Numbered from the stretch's first letter, positions 29,546 to 40,686 are shown. The stretch: DNA of 64,000 nt from Brachyhypopomus gauderio (GCF_052324685.1 NW_027506913.1:1-64000); one strand, 5' to 3'. Made by a program: numbers and translations. The notes: generated from the letters alone by a model not told the origin.

Positions 29546-29800
29546 AAAGAAATTAGCTTTTGTGAATACTGTTTTGCTGAACACATAGCAAAACATCCTG
29601 TCCTGAGACCCTAGCATATTTGGATTTAAATGACTTCACCAATTCTAGGATAATCAGAAAGCTGTTTGCCACAAGAACAAGCATGTAAAAATTCTGAAAA
29701 CAATTCATGAAATATGCTGGAATTATATAGACCGCAAGCATGTGATAGAGCTTGCATGGAGAAAAGACCTGCAAGCTGGAATCAACACTAATGAATCAAA

Positions 29801-29872
29801 AGGTTCCACTGAGAGTTGAACTCAGATTGCTGGATTCAGAGTCCAGAGTGCTAACCATTACACCATGGAACC
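29801..29872 (-). tRNA. tRNA-Gln-CTG: tRNA-Gln(CTG) type II
   Basis: Unit 28. Type form. Confidence 0.95.
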
Positions 29873-30100
29873 TAAAAGATAAGTTCTGATTCTTCTGTTT
29901 TGCTGGGTTCACAGACCAAGTTAAGCTCAAAGTGACTTGTCTTGAGAGGATGCAAGTTGCAACAACTACAGACAAGGACTTCCAGCAACAAGATATTTAG
30001 TTGAGGTATTCGATTTGGTCAACTGAAAGACACTTTCTGTTTACAGTAGTCTTCAACAATGAAAGCTGGTACAATCCCAGATAAAGAGCATGTAGCAGAA

Positions 30101-30172
30101 AGGTTCCACCGAGAGTCGAACTCGGATTGCTGGATTCAGAGTCCAGAGTGCTAACCAATACACCATGGAACC
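30101..30172 (-). tRNA. tRNA-Gln-CTG: tRNA-Gln(CTG) type I with T15
   Basis: Unit 28. T15 in the D loop. Confidence 0.93.
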
Positions 30173-30399
30173 TACATTAGACATTTCTGAGTCTTGTTTT
30201 GCTGGGTTCACAGACCAAGTTAAGCTCAAAGTGACTTGTCATGGGAGAATGCAGGTTGCAACAACTACAGACAAGGACTTCCAGCAACAAGATAATTAGT
30301 AGAGGTATTTGATTTGGTCAACTGAAAGACACTTTCTGTTTACAGTAGTCTTCAACAATGAAAGCTGGTACAATCCCAGATAAAGAGCATGTAGCAGAA

Positions 30400-30471
30400 A
30401 GGTTCCACCGAGAGTCGAACTCGGATCACTGGATTCAAAGTCCAGAGTGCTGACCATTACACCATGGAACC
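30400..30471 (-). tRNA. tRNA-Gln-TTG: tRNA-Gln(TTG)
   Basis: Unit 29. Stem-paired form, A15. Confidence 0.95.
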
Positions 30472-30499
30472 CACAGCAAAAGTTGTTTCTAGCAAATGA

Positions 30500-30611
30500 G
30501 TTGCTGGATTCAGAGTCCAGAATGCTAACACCATGGAAACAGCAAATAGGTTTCCAACTTCTCTGCCGTTGATTTCAGAGTCTGTTGTGCTTACTACTGC
30601 ATCACGCAACC
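30500..30611 (-). pseudogene. tRNA-Gln relic pair
   Basis: Unit 29. G30 form, start GTTTCC. Confidence 0.7.
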
Positions 30612-30866
30612 AAAGAAATTAGCTTTTGTGAATACTGTTTTGCTGAACACATAGCAAAACATCCTGTCCTGAGACCCTAGCATATTTGGATTTAAATGAC
30701 TTCACCAATTCTAGGATAATCAGAAAGCTGTTTGCCACAAGAACAAGCATGTAAAAATTCTGAAAACAATTCATGAAATATGCTGGAATTATATAGACCG
30801 CAAGCATGTGATAGAGCTTGCATGGAGAAAAGACCTGCAAGCTGGAATCAACACTAATGAATCAAA

Positions 30867-30938
30867 AGGTTCCACTGAGAGTTGAACTCAGATTGCTGGA
30901 TTCAGAGTCCAGAGTGCTAACCATTACACCATGGAACC
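30867..30938 (-). tRNA. tRNA-Gln-CTG: tRNA-Gln(CTG) type II
   Basis: Unit 29. Type form. Confidence 0.95.
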
Positions 30939-31166
30939 TAAAAGATAAGTTCTGATTCTTCTGTTTTGCTGGGTTCACAGACCAAGTTAAGCTCAAAGTG
31001 ACTTGTCTTGAGAGGATGCAAGTTGCAACAACTACAGACAAGGACTTCCAGCAACAAGATATTTAGTTGAGGTATTCGATTTGGTCAACTGAAAGACACT
31101 TTCTGTTTACAGTAGTCTTCAACAATGAAAGCTGGTACAATCCCAGATAAAGAGCATGTAGCAGAA

Positions 31167-31238
31167 AGGTTCCACCGAGAGTCGAACTCGGATTGCTGGA
31201 TTCAGAGTCCAGAGTGCTAACCATTACACCATGGAACC
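31167..31238 (-). tRNA. tRNA-Gln-CTG: tRNA-Gln(CTG) type I
   Basis: Unit 29. Type form. Confidence 0.95.
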
Positions 31239-31465
31239 TACGTTAGACACTTCTGAGTCTTGTTTTGCTCGGTTCACAGACCAAGTTAAGCTCAAAGTGA
31301 CTTGTCATGGGAGAATGCAGGTTGCAACAACTACAGACAAGGACTTCCAGCAACAAGATAATTAGTTGAGGTATTTGATTTGGTCAACTGAAAGACACTT
31401 TCTGTTTACAGTAGTCTTCAACAATGAAAGCTGGTACAATCCCAGATAAAGAGCATGTAGCAGAA

Positions 31466-31537
31466 AGGTTCCACCGAGAGTCGAACTCGGATCACTGGAT
31501 TCAAAGTCCAGAGTGCTGACCATTACACCATGGAACC
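31466..31537 (-). tRNA. tRNA-Gln-TTG: tRNA-Gln(TTG)
   Basis: Unit 30. Stem-paired form, A15. Confidence 0.95.
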
Positions 31538-31565
31538 CACAGCAAAAGTTGTTTCTAGCAAATGA

Positions 31566-31677
31566 GTTGCTGGATTCAGAGTCCAGAATGCTAACACCAT
31601 GGAACCAGCAAATAGGTTTCCAACTTCTCTGCCATTGATTTCAGAGTCTGTTGTGCTTACTACTGCATCACGCAACC
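31566..31677 (-). pseudogene. tRNA-Gln relic pair
   Basis: Unit 30. G30 form, GG start; ctgccattg. Confidence 0.7.
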
Positions 31678-31932
31678 AAAGAAATTAGCTTTTGTGAATA
31701 CTGTTTTTCTGAACACATAGCAAAACATCCTGTCCTGAGACCCTAGCATATTTGGATTTAAATGACTTCACCAATTCTAGGATAATCAGAAAGCTGTTTG
31801 CCACAAGAACAAGCATGTAAAAATTCTGAAAACAATTCATGAAATATGCTGGAATTATATAGACCGCAAGCATGTGATAGAGCTTGCATGGAGAAAAGAC
31901 CTGCAAGCTGGAATCAACACTAATGAATCAAA

Positions 31933-32004
31933 AGGTTCCACTGAGAGTTGAACTCAGATTGCTGGATTCAGAGTCCAGAGTGCTAACCATTACACCATGG
32001 AACC
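31933..32004 (-). tRNA. tRNA-Gln-CTG: tRNA-Gln(CTG) type II
   Basis: Unit 30. Type form. Confidence 0.95.
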
Positions 32005-32232
32005 TAAAAGATAAGTTCTGATTCTTCTGTTTTGCTGGGTTCAAAGACCAAGTTAAGCTCAAAGTGACTTGTCTTGAGAGGATGCAAGTTGCAACAACTA
32101 CAGACAAGGACTTCCAGCAACAAGATATTTAGTTGAGGTATTCGATTTGGTCAACTGAAAGACACTTTCTGTTTACAGTAGTCTTCAACAATGAAAGCTG
32201 GTACAATCCCAGATAAAGAGCATGTAGCAGAA

Positions 32233-32304
32233 AGGTTCCACCGAGAGTCGAACTCGGATTGCTGGATTCAGAGTCCAGAGTGCTAACCATTACATCATGG
32301 AACC
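32233..32304 (-). tRNA. tRNA-Gln-CTG: tRNA-Gln(CTG) type I, A10 change
   Basis: Unit 30. The A box reads TGATGTAATGG: G10 is A, breaking the G10-C25 pair of the D stem and touching the internal promoter. Confidence 0.88.
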
Positions 32305-32531
32305 TACGTTAGACACTTCTGAGTCTTGTTTTGCTCGGTTCACAGACCAAGTTAAGCTCAAAGTGACTTGTCATGGGAGAATGCAGGTTGCAACAACTAC
32401 AGACAAGGACTTCCAGCAACAAGATAATTAGTTGAGGTATTTGATTTGGTCAACTGAAAGACACTTTCTGTTTACAGTAGTCTTCAACAATGAAAGCTGG
32501 TACAATCCCAGATAAAGAGCATGTAGCAGAA

Positions 32532-32603
32532 AGGTTCCACCGAGAGTCGAACTCGGATCACTGGATTCAAAGTCCAGAGTGCTGACCATTACACCATGGA
32601 ACC
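32532..32603 (-). tRNA. tRNA-Gln-TTG: tRNA-Gln(TTG)
   Basis: Unit 31. Stem-paired form, A15. Confidence 0.95.
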
Positions 32604-32631
32604 CACAGCAAAAGTTGTTTCTAGCAAATGA

Positions 32632-32743
32632 GTTGCTGGATTCAGAGTCCAGAATGCTAACACCATGGAAACAGCAAATAGGTTTCCAACTTCTCTGTCG
32701 TTGATTTCAGAGTCTGTTGTGCTTACTACTGCATCACGCAACC
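32632..32743 (-). pseudogene. tRNA-Gln relic pair
   Basis: Unit 31. G30 form, start GTTTCC. Confidence 0.7.
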
Positions 32744-32998
32744 AAAGAAATTAGCTTTTGTGAATACTGTTTTGCTGAACACATAGCAAAACATCCTGTC
32801 CTGAGACCCTAGCATATTTGGATTTAAATGACTTCACCAATTCTAGGATAATCAGAAAGCTGTTTGCCACAAGAACAAGCATGTAAAAATTCTGAAAACA
32901 ATTCATGAAATATGCTGGAATTATATAGACCGCAAGCATGTGATAGAGCTTGCATGGAGAAAAGACCTGCAAGCTGGAATCAACACTAATGAATCAAA

Positions 32999-33070
32999 AG
33001 GTTCCACTGAGAGTTGAACTCAGATTGCTGGATTCAGAGTCCAGAGTGCTAACCATTACACCATGGAACC
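32999..33070 (-). tRNA. tRNA-Gln-CTG: tRNA-Gln(CTG) type II
   Basis: Unit 31. Type form; no T4 at the 5' edge. Confidence 0.95.
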
Positions 33071-33297
33071 TACATTAGACATTTCTGAGTCTTGTTTTGC
33101 TGGGTTCACAGACCAAGTTAAGCTCAAAGTGACTTGTCTTGAGAGGATGCAGGTTGCAACAACTACAGACAAGGACTTCCAGCAACAAGATATTTAGTTG
33201 AGGTATTCGATTTGGTCAACTGAAAGACACTTTCTGTTTACAGTAGTCTTCAACAATGAAAGCTGGTACAATCCCAGATAAAGAGCATGTAGCAGAA

Positions 33298-33369
33298 AGG
33301 TTCCACCGAGAGTCGAACTCGGATCACTGGATTCAAAGTCCAGAGTGCTGACCATTACACCATGGAACC
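33298..33369 (-). tRNA. tRNA-Gln-TTG: tRNA-Gln(TTG)
   Basis: Unit 32. Stem-paired form, A15. Confidence 0.95.
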
Positions 33370-33397
33370 CACAGCAAAAGTTGTTTCTAGCAAATGA

Positions 33398-33509
33398 GTT
33401 GCTGGATTCAGAGTCCAGAATGCTAACACCATGGAAACAGCAAATAGGTTTCCAACTTCTCTGCCGTTGATTTCAGAGTCTGTTGTGCTTACTACTGCAT
33501 CACGTAACC
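33398..33509 (-). pseudogene. tRNA-Gln relic pair
   Basis: Unit 32. G30 form, start GTTTCC; older relic cacgtaacc. Confidence 0.7.
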
Positions 33510-33764
33510 AAAGAAATTAGCTTTTGTGAATACTGTTTTGCTGAACACATAGCAAAACATCCTGTCCTGAGACCCTAGCATATTTGGATTTAAATGACTT
33601 CACCAATTCTAGGATAATCAGAAAGCTGTTTGCCACAAGAACAAGCATGTAAAAATTCTGAAAACAATTCATGAAATATGCTGGAATTATATAGACCGCA
33701 AGCATGTGATAGAGCTTGCATGGAGAAAAGACCTGCAAGCTGGAATCAACACTAATGAATCAAA

Positions 33765-33836
33765 AGGTTCCACTGAGAGTTGAACTCAGGTTGCTGGATT
33801 CAGAGTACAGAGTGCTAACCATTACACCATGGAACC
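33765..33836 (-). tRNA. tRNA-Gln-CTG: tRNA-Gln(CTG) type II, T30 change
   Basis: Unit 32. The 5' anticodon stem is CTGTA (T30·C40 mismatch), and the variable loop is CAAC. Confidence 0.87.
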
Positions 33837-34063
33837 TACATTAGACATTTCTGAGTCTTGTTTTGCTGGGTTCACAGACCAAGTTAAGCTCAAAGTGACT
33901 TGTCTTGAGAGGATGCAGGTTGCAACAACTACAGACAAGGACTTCCAGCAACAAGATGTTTAGTTGAGGTATTTGATTTGGTCAACTGAAAGACACTTTC
34001 TGTTTACAGTAGTCTTCAACAATGAAAGCTGGTACAATCCCAGATAAAGAGCATGTAGCAGAA

Positions 34064-34135
34064 AGGTTCCACCGAGAGTCGAACTCGGATCACAGGATTC
34101 AAAGTCCAGAGTGCTGACCATTACACCATGGAACC
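34064..34135 (-). tRNA. tRNA-Gln-TTG: tRNA-Gln(TTG), U28·U42 form
   Basis: Unit 33. A15; cggc flank. Confidence 0.92.
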
Positions 34136-34163
34136 CACGGCAAAAGTTGTTTCTAGCAAATGA

Positions 34164-34275
34164 GTTGCTGGATTCAGAGTCCAGAATGCTAACACCATGG
34201 AACCAGCAAATAGGTTTCCAACTTCTCTGCCGTTGATTTCAGAGTCTGTTGTGCTTACTACTGCATCACGCAACC
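34164..34275 (-). pseudogene. tRNA-Gln relic pair
   Basis: Unit 33. G30 form, GG start. Confidence 0.7.
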
Positions 34276-34530
34276 AAAGAAATTAGCTTTTGTGAATACT
34301 GTTTTGCTGAACACATAGCAAAACATCCTGTCCTGAGACCCTAGCATATTTGGATTTAAATGACTTCACCAATTCTAGGATAATCAGAAAGCTGTTTGCC
34401 ACAAGAACAAGCATGTAAAAATTCTGAAAACAATTCATGAAATATGCTGGAATTATAAAGACCGCAAGCATGTGATAGAGCTTGCATGGAGAAAAGACCT
34501 GCAAGCTGGAATCAACACTAATGAATCAAA

Positions 34531-34602
34531 AGGTTCCACTGAGAGTTGAACTCAGATTGCTGGATTCAGAGTCCAGAGTGCTAACCATTACACCATGGAA
34601 CC
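34531..34602 (-). tRNA. tRNA-Gln-CTG: tRNA-Gln(CTG) type II
   Basis: Unit 33. Type form. Confidence 0.95.
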
Positions 34603-34830
34603 TAAAAGATAAGTTCTGATTCTTCTGTTTTGCTGGGTTCACAGACCAAGTTAAGCTCAAAGTGACTTGTCTTGAGAGGATGCAAGTTGCAACAACTACA
34701 GACAAGGACTTCCAGCAACAAGATATTTAGTTGAGGTATTCGATTTGGTCAACTGAAAGACACTTTCTGTTTACAGTAGTCTTCAACAATGAAAGCTGGT
34801 ACAATCCCAGATAAAGAGCATGTAGCAGAA

Positions 34831-34902
34831 AGGTTCCACCGAGAGTCGAACTCGGATTGCTGGATTCAGAGTCCAGAGTGCTAACCATTACACCATGGAA
34901 CC
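34831..34902 (-). tRNA. tRNA-Gln-CTG: tRNA-Gln(CTG) type I
   Basis: Unit 33. Type form. Confidence 0.95.
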
Positions 34903-35129
34903 TACGTTAGACACTTCTGAGTCTTGTTTTGCTCGGTTCACAGACCAAGTTAAGCTCAAAGTGACTTGTCATGGGAGAATGCAGGTTGCAACAACTACAG
35001 ACAAGGACTTCCAGCAACAAGATAATTAGTTGAGGTATTTGATTTGGTCAACTGAAAGACACTTTCTGTTTACAGTAGTCTTCAACAATGAAAGCTGGTA
35101 CAATCCCAGATAAAGAGTATGTAGTAGAA

Positions 35130-35201
35130 AGGTTCCACCGAGAGTCGAAATCGGATCACTGGATTCAAAGTCCAGAGTGCTGACCAATACACCATGGAAC
35201 C
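35130..35201 (-). tRNA. tRNA-Gln-TTG: tRNA-Gln(TTG), B-box change
   Basis: Unit 34. Stem-paired anticodon arm, T15. G53 is T, breaking the G53-C61 pair and the invariant G of the B box (GATTTCGACTC), so transcription is probably impaired. Confidence 0.85.
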
Positions 35202-35229
35202 CACAGCAAAAGTTGTTTCTAGCAAATGA

Positions 35230-35341
35230 GTTGCTGGATTCAGAGTCCAGAATGCTAACACCATGGAAACAGCAAATAGGTTTCCAACTTCTCTGTCGTT
35301 GATTTCAGAGTCTGTTGTGCTTACTACTGCATCACGCAACC
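35230..35341 (-). pseudogene. tRNA-Gln relic pair
   Basis: Unit 34. G30 form, start GTTTCC. Confidence 0.7.
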
Positions 35342-35596
35342 AAAGAAATTAGCTTTTGTGAATACTGTTTTGCTGAACACATAGCAAAACATCCTGTCCT
35401 GAGACCCTAGCATATTTGGATTTAAATGACTTCACCAATTCTAGGATAATCAGAAAGCTGTTTGCCACAAGAACAAGCATGTAAAAATTCTGAAAACAAT
35501 TCATGAAATATGCTGGAATTATATAGACCGCAAGCATGTGATAGAGCTTGCATGGAGAAAAGACCTGCAAGCTGGAATCAACACTAATGAATCAAA

Positions 35597-35668
35597 AGGT
35601 TCCACTGAGAGTTGAACTCAGGTTGCTGGATTCAGAGTCCAGAGTGCTAACCATTACACCATGGAACC
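35597..35668 (-). tRNA. tRNA-Gln-CTG: tRNA-Gln(CTG) type II
   Basis: Unit 34. Variable loop CAAC; no T4 at the 5' edge. Confidence 0.94.
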
Positions 35669-35895
35669 TACATTAGACATTTCTGAGTCTTGTTTTGCTG
35701 GGTTCACAGACCAAGTTAAGCTCAAAGTGACTTGTCTTGAGAGGATGCAGGTTGCAACAACTACAGACAAGGACTTCCAGCAACAAGATGTTTAGTTGAG
35801 GTATTCGATTTGGTCAACTGAAAGACACTTTCTGTTTACAGTAGTCTTCAACAATGAAAGCTGGTACAATCCCAGATAAAGAGCATGTAGCAGAA

Positions 35896-35967
35896 AGGTT
35901 CCACCGAGAGTCGAACTCGGATTGCTGGATTCAGAGTCCAGAGTGCTAACCATTACACCATGGAACC
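35896..35967 (-). tRNA. tRNA-Gln-CTG: tRNA-Gln(CTG) type I
   Basis: Unit 34, first of two. Type form. Confidence 0.95.
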
Positions 35968-36194
35968 TACATGAGACACTTCTGAGTCTTGTTTTGCTGG
36001 GTTCACAGACCAAGTTAAGCTCAAAGTGACTTGTCATGGGAGAATGCATGTTGCAACAACTACAGACAAGGACTTCCAGCAACAAGATAATTAGTTGAGG
36101 TATTTGATTTGGTCAACTGAAAGACACTTTCTGTTTACACTAGTCTTCAACAACGAAAGCTGGTACAACCCCAGATAAAGAGCATGTAGCAGAA

Positions 36195-36266
36195 AGGTTC
36201 CACCGAGAGTCGAACTCGGATTGCTGGATTCAGAGTGCAGAGTGCTAACCATTACACCATGGAACC
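36195..36266 (-). tRNA. tRNA-Gln-CTG: tRNA-Gln(CTG) type I, C30 change
   Basis: Unit 34, second of two. The anticodon stem CTGCA/TCCAG has a C30·C40 mismatch. Confidence 0.87.
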
Positions 36267-36493
36267 TACATTAGACATTTCTGAGTCTTGTTTTGCTGGG
36301 TTCACAGACCAAGTTAAGCTCAAAGTGACTTGTCATGGGAGAATGCAGGTTGCAACAACTACAGACAAGGACTTCCAGCAACAAGGTAATTAGTGGAGGT
36401 ATTTGATTTGGTCAACTGAAAGACACTTTCTGTTTACAGTAGTCTTCAACAATGAAAGCTGGTACAATCCCAGATAAAGAGCATGTAGCAGAA

Positions 36494-36565
36494 AGGTTCC
36501 ACCGAGAGTCGAACTCGGATCACTGGATTCAAAGTCCAGAGTGCTGACCATTACACCATGGAACC
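36494..36565 (-). tRNA. tRNA-Gln-TTG: tRNA-Gln(TTG)
   Basis: Unit 35. Stem-paired form, A15. Confidence 0.95.
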
Positions 36566-36593
36566 CACAGCAAAAGTTGTTTCTAGCAAATGA

Positions 36594-36705
36594 GTTGCTG
36601 GATTCAGAGTTCAGAATGCTAACACCATGGAACCAGCAAATAGGTTTCCAACTTCTCTGCCGTTGATTTCAGAGTCTGTTGTGCTTACTACTGCATCACG
36701 CAACC
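36594..36705 (-). pseudogene. tRNA-Gln relic pair
   Basis: Unit 35. A30 form, GG start. Confidence 0.7.
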
Positions 36706-36960
36706 AAAGAAATTAGCTTTTGTGAATACTGTTTTGCTGAACACATAGCAAAACATCCTGTCCTGAGACCCTAGCATATTTGGATTTAAATGACTTCACC
36801 AATTCTAGGATAATCAGAAAGCTGTTTGCCACAAGAACAAGCATGTAAAAATTCTGAAAACAATTCATGAAATATGCTGGAATTATAAAGACCGCAAGCA
36901 TGTGATAGAGCTTGCATGGAGAAAAGACCTGCAAGCTGGAATCAACACTAATGAATCAAA

Positions 36961-37032
36961 AGGTTCCACTGAGAGTTGAACTCAGATTGCTGGATTCAGA
37001 GTCCAGAGTGCTAACCATTACACCATGGAACC
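36961..37032 (-). tRNA. tRNA-Gln-CTG: tRNA-Gln(CTG) type II
   Basis: Unit 35. Type form. Confidence 0.95.
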
Positions 37033-37260
37033 TAAAAGATAAGTTCTGATTCTTCTGTTTTGCTGGGTTCACAGACCAAGTTAAGCTCAAAGTGACTTGT
37101 CTTGAGAGGATGCAAGTTGCAACAACTACAGACAAGGACTTCCAGCAACAAGATGTTTAGTTGAGGTATTCGATTTGGTCAACTGAAAGACACTTTCTGT
37201 TTACACTAGTCTTCAACAACGAAAGCTGGTACAACCCCTGATAAAGAGCATGTAGCAGAA

Positions 37261-37332
37261 AGGTTCCACCGAGAGTCGAACTTGGATTGCTGGATTCAGA
37301 GTCCAGCGTGCTAACCATTACACCATGGAACC
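37261..37332 (-). tRNA. tRNA-Gln-CTG: tRNA-Gln(CTG) type I, A51/G26 variant
   Basis: Unit 35. A51·C63 mismatch and G26. Confidence 0.9.
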
Positions 37333-37559
37333 TACGTTAGACACTTCTGAGTCTTGTTTTGCTGGGTTCACAGACCAAGTTAAGCTCAAAGTGACTTGTC
37401 ATGGGAGAATGCATGTTGCAACAACTACAGACAAGGACTTCCAGCAACAAGATAATTAGTTGAGGTATTTGATTTGGTCAACTGAAAGACACTTTCTGTT
37501 TACAGTAGTCTTCAACAATGAAAGCTGGTACAATCCCAGATAAAGAGTATGTAGTAGAA

Positions 37560-37631
37560 AGGTTCCACCGAGAGTCGAACTCGGATCACAGGATTCAAAG
37601 TCCAGAGTGCTGACCATTACACCATGGAACC
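37560..37631 (-). tRNA. tRNA-Gln-TTG: tRNA-Gln(TTG), U28·U42 form
   Basis: Unit 36. A15; cggc flank. Confidence 0.92.
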
Positions 37632-37659
37632 CACGGCAAAAGTTGTTTCTAGCAAATGA

Positions 37660-37771
37660 GTTGCTGGATTCAGAGTCCAGAATGCTAACACCATGGAACC
37701 AGCAAATAGGTTTCCAACTTCTCTGCCGTTGATTTCAGAGTCTGTTGTGCTTACTACTGCATCACGCAACC
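37660..37771 (-). pseudogene. tRNA-Gln relic pair
   Basis: Unit 36. G30 form, GG start. Confidence 0.7.
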
Positions 37772-38026
37772 AAAGAAATTAGCTTTTGTGAATACTGTTT
37801 TGCTGAACACATAGCAAAACATCCTGTCCTGAGACCCTAGCATATTTGGATTTAAATGACTTCACCAATTCTAGGATAATCAGAAAGCTGTTTGCCACAA
37901 GAACAAGCATGTAAAAATTCTGAAAACAATTCATGAAATATGCTGGAATTATAAAGACCGCAAGCATGTGATAGAGCTTGCATGGAGAAAAGACCTGCAA
38001 GCTGGAATCAACACTAATGAATCAAA

Positions 38027-38098
38027 AGGTTCCACTGAGAGTTGAACTCAGATTGCTGGATTCAGAGTCCAGAGTGCTAACCATTACACCATGGAACC
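38027..38098 (-). tRNA. tRNA-Gln-CTG: tRNA-Gln(CTG) type II
   Basis: Unit 36. Type form. Confidence 0.95.
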
Positions 38099-38326
38099 TA
38101 AAAGATAAGTTCTGATTCTTCTGTTTTGCTGGGTTCACAGACCAAGTTAAGCTCAAAGTGACTTGTCTTGAGAGGATGCAAGTTGCAACAACTACAGACA
38201 AGGACTTCCAGCAACAAGATATTTAGTTGAGGTATTCGATTTGGTCAACTGAAAGACACTTTCTGTTTACAGTAGTCTTCAACAATGAAAGCTGGTACAA
38301 TCCCAGATAAAGAGCATGTAGCAGAA

Positions 38327-38398
38327 AGGTTCCACCGAGAGTCGAACTCGGATTGCTGGATTCAGAGTCCAGAGTGCTAACCATTACACCATGGAACC
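38327..38398 (-). tRNA. tRNA-Gln-CTG: tRNA-Gln(CTG) type I
   Basis: Unit 36. Type form. Confidence 0.95.
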
Positions 38399-38625
38399 TA
38401 CGTTAGACACTTCTGAGTCTTGTTTTGCTCGGTTCACAGACCAAGTTAAGCTCAAAGTGACTTGTCATGGGAGAATGCAGGTTGCAACAACTACAGACAA
38501 GGACTTCCAGCAACAAGATAATTAGTTGAGGTATTTGATTTGGTCAACTGAAAGACACTTTCTGTTTACAGTAGTCTTCAACAATGAAAGCTGGTACAAT
38601 CCCAGATAAAGAGTATGTAGTAGAA

Positions 38626-38697
38626 AGGTTCCACCGAGAGTCGAACTCGGATCACTGGATTCAAAGTCCAGAGTGCTGACCAATACACCATGGAACC
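38626..38697 (-). tRNA. tRNA-Gln-TTG: tRNA-Gln(TTG)
   Basis: Unit 37. Stem-paired form, T15. Confidence 0.93.
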
Positions 38698-38725
38698 CAC
38701 AGCAAAAGTTGTTTCTAGCAAATGA

Positions 38726-38837
38726 GTTGCTGGATTCAGAGTCCAGAATGCTAACACCATGGAACCAGCAAATAGGTTTCCAACTTCTCTGCCGTTGATT
38801 TCAGAGTCTGTTGTGCTTACTACTGCATCACGCAACC
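38726..38837 (-). pseudogene. tRNA-Gln relic pair
   Basis: Unit 37. G30 form, GG start, a combination with T15 that differs from units 2 and 15. Confidence 0.7.
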
Positions 38838-39092
38838 AAAGAAATTAGCTTTTGTGAATACTGTTTTGCTGAACACATAGCAAAACATCCTGTCCTGAGA
38901 CCCTAGCATATTTGGATTTAAATGACTTCACCAATTCTAGGATAATCAGAAAGCTGTTTGCCACAAGAACAAGCATGTAAAAATTCTGAAAACAATTCAT
39001 GAAATATGCTGGAATTATAAAGACCGCAAGCATGTGATAGAGCTTGCATGGAGAAAAGACCTGCAAGCTGGAATCAACACTAATGAATCAAA

Positions 39093-39164
39093 AGGTTCCA
39101 CTGAGAGTTGAACTCAGATTGCTGGATTCAGAGTCCAGAGTGCTAACCATTACACCATGGAACC
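39093..39164 (-). tRNA. tRNA-Gln-CTG: tRNA-Gln(CTG) type II
   Basis: Unit 37. Type form. Confidence 0.95.
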
Positions 39165-39392
39165 TAAAAGATAAGTTCTGATTCTTCTGTTTTGCTGGGT
39201 TCACAGACCAAGTTAAGCTCAAAGTGACTTGTCTTGAGAGGATGCAAGTTGCAACAACTACAGACAAGGACTTCCAGCAACAAGATATTTAGTTGAGGTA
39301 TTCGATTTGGTCAACTGAAAGACACTTTCTGTTTACAGTAGTCTTCAACAATGAAAGCTGGTACAATCCCAGATAAAGAGCATGTAGCAGAA

Positions 39393-39464
39393 AGGTTCCA
39401 CCGAGAGTCGAACTCGGATTGCTGGATTCAGAGTCCAGAGTGCTAACCATTACACCATGGAACC
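39393..39464 (-). tRNA. tRNA-Gln-CTG: tRNA-Gln(CTG) type I
   Basis: Unit 37, first of four. Type form. Confidence 0.95.
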
Positions 39465-39691
39465 TACATGAGACACTTCTGAGTCTTGTTTTGCTGGGTT
39501 CACAGACCAAGTTAAGCTCAAAGTGACTTGTCATGGGAGAATGCATGTTGCAACAACTACAGACAAGGACTTCCAGCAACAAGATAATTAGTTGAGGTAT
39601 TTGATTTGGTCAACTGAAAGACACTTTCTGTTTACACTAGTCTTCAACAACGAAAGCTGGTACAACCCCAGATAAAGAGCATGTAGCAGAA

Positions 39692-39763
39692 AGGTTCCAC
39701 CGAGAGTCGAACTCGGATTGCTGGATTCAGAGTCCAGAGTGCTAACCATTACACCATGGAACC
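39692..39763 (-). tRNA. tRNA-Gln-CTG: tRNA-Gln(CTG) type I
   Basis: Unit 37, second of four. Type form; the spacer to its right lacks 2 bp (gagtcgttttg). Confidence 0.95.
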
Positions 39764-39988
39764 TACATTAGACATTTCTGAGTCGTTTTGCTGGGTTCAC
39801 AGACCAAGTTAAGCTCAAAGTGACTTGTCATGGGAGAATGCAGGTTGCAACAACTACAGACAAGGACTTCCAGCAACAAGGTAATTAGTGGAGGTATTTG
39901 ATTTGGTCAACTGAAAGACACTTTCTGTTTACAGTAGTCTTCAACAATGAAAGCTGGTACAATCCCAGATAAAGAGCATGTAGCAGAA

Positions 39989-40060
39989 AGGTTCCACCGA
40001 GAGTCGAACTCGGATTGCTGGATTCAGAGTCCAGAGTGCTAACCATTACACCATGGAACC
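39989..40060 (-). tRNA. tRNA-Gln-CTG: tRNA-Gln(CTG) type I
   Basis: Unit 37, third of four. Type form. Confidence 0.95.
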
Positions 40061-40287
40061 TACATGAGACACTTCTGAGTCTTGTTTTGCTGGGTTCACA
40101 GACCAAGTTAAGCTCAAAGTGACTTGTCATGGGAGAATGCATGTTGCAACAACTACAGACAAGGACTTCCAGCAACAAGATAATTAGTTGAGGTATTTGA
40201 TTTGGTTAACTGAAAGACACTTTCTGTTTACACTAGTCTTCAACAACGAAAGCTGGTACAACCCCAGATAAAGAGCATGTAGCAGAA

Positions 40288-40359
40288 AGGTTCCACCGAG
40301 AGTCGAACTCGGATTGCTGGATTCAGAGTCCAGAGTGCTAACCATTACACCATGGAACC
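40288..40359 (-). tRNA. tRNA-Gln-CTG: tRNA-Gln(CTG) type I
   Basis: Unit 37, fourth of four. Type form. Confidence 0.95.
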
Positions 40360-40586
40360 TACATTAGACATTTCTGAGTCTTGTTTTGCTGGGTTCACAG
40401 ACCAAGTTAAGCTCAAAGTGACTTGTCATGGGAGAATGCAGGTTGCAACAACTACAGACAAGGACTTCTAGCAACAAGGTAATTAGTGGAGGTATTTGAT
40501 TTGGTCAACTGAAAGACACTTTCTGTTTACAGTAGTCTTCAACAATGAAAGCTGGTACAATCCCAGATAAAGAGCATGTAGCAGAA

Positions 40587-40658
40587 AGGTTCCACCGAGA
40601 GTCGAACTCGGATCACTGGATTCAAAGTCCAGAGTGCTGACCATTACACCATGGAACC
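40587..40658 (-). tRNA. tRNA-Gln-TTG: tRNA-Gln(TTG)
   Basis: Unit 38. Stem-paired form, A15. Confidence 0.95.
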
Positions 40659-40686
40659 CACAGCAAAAGTTGTTTCTAGCAAATGA

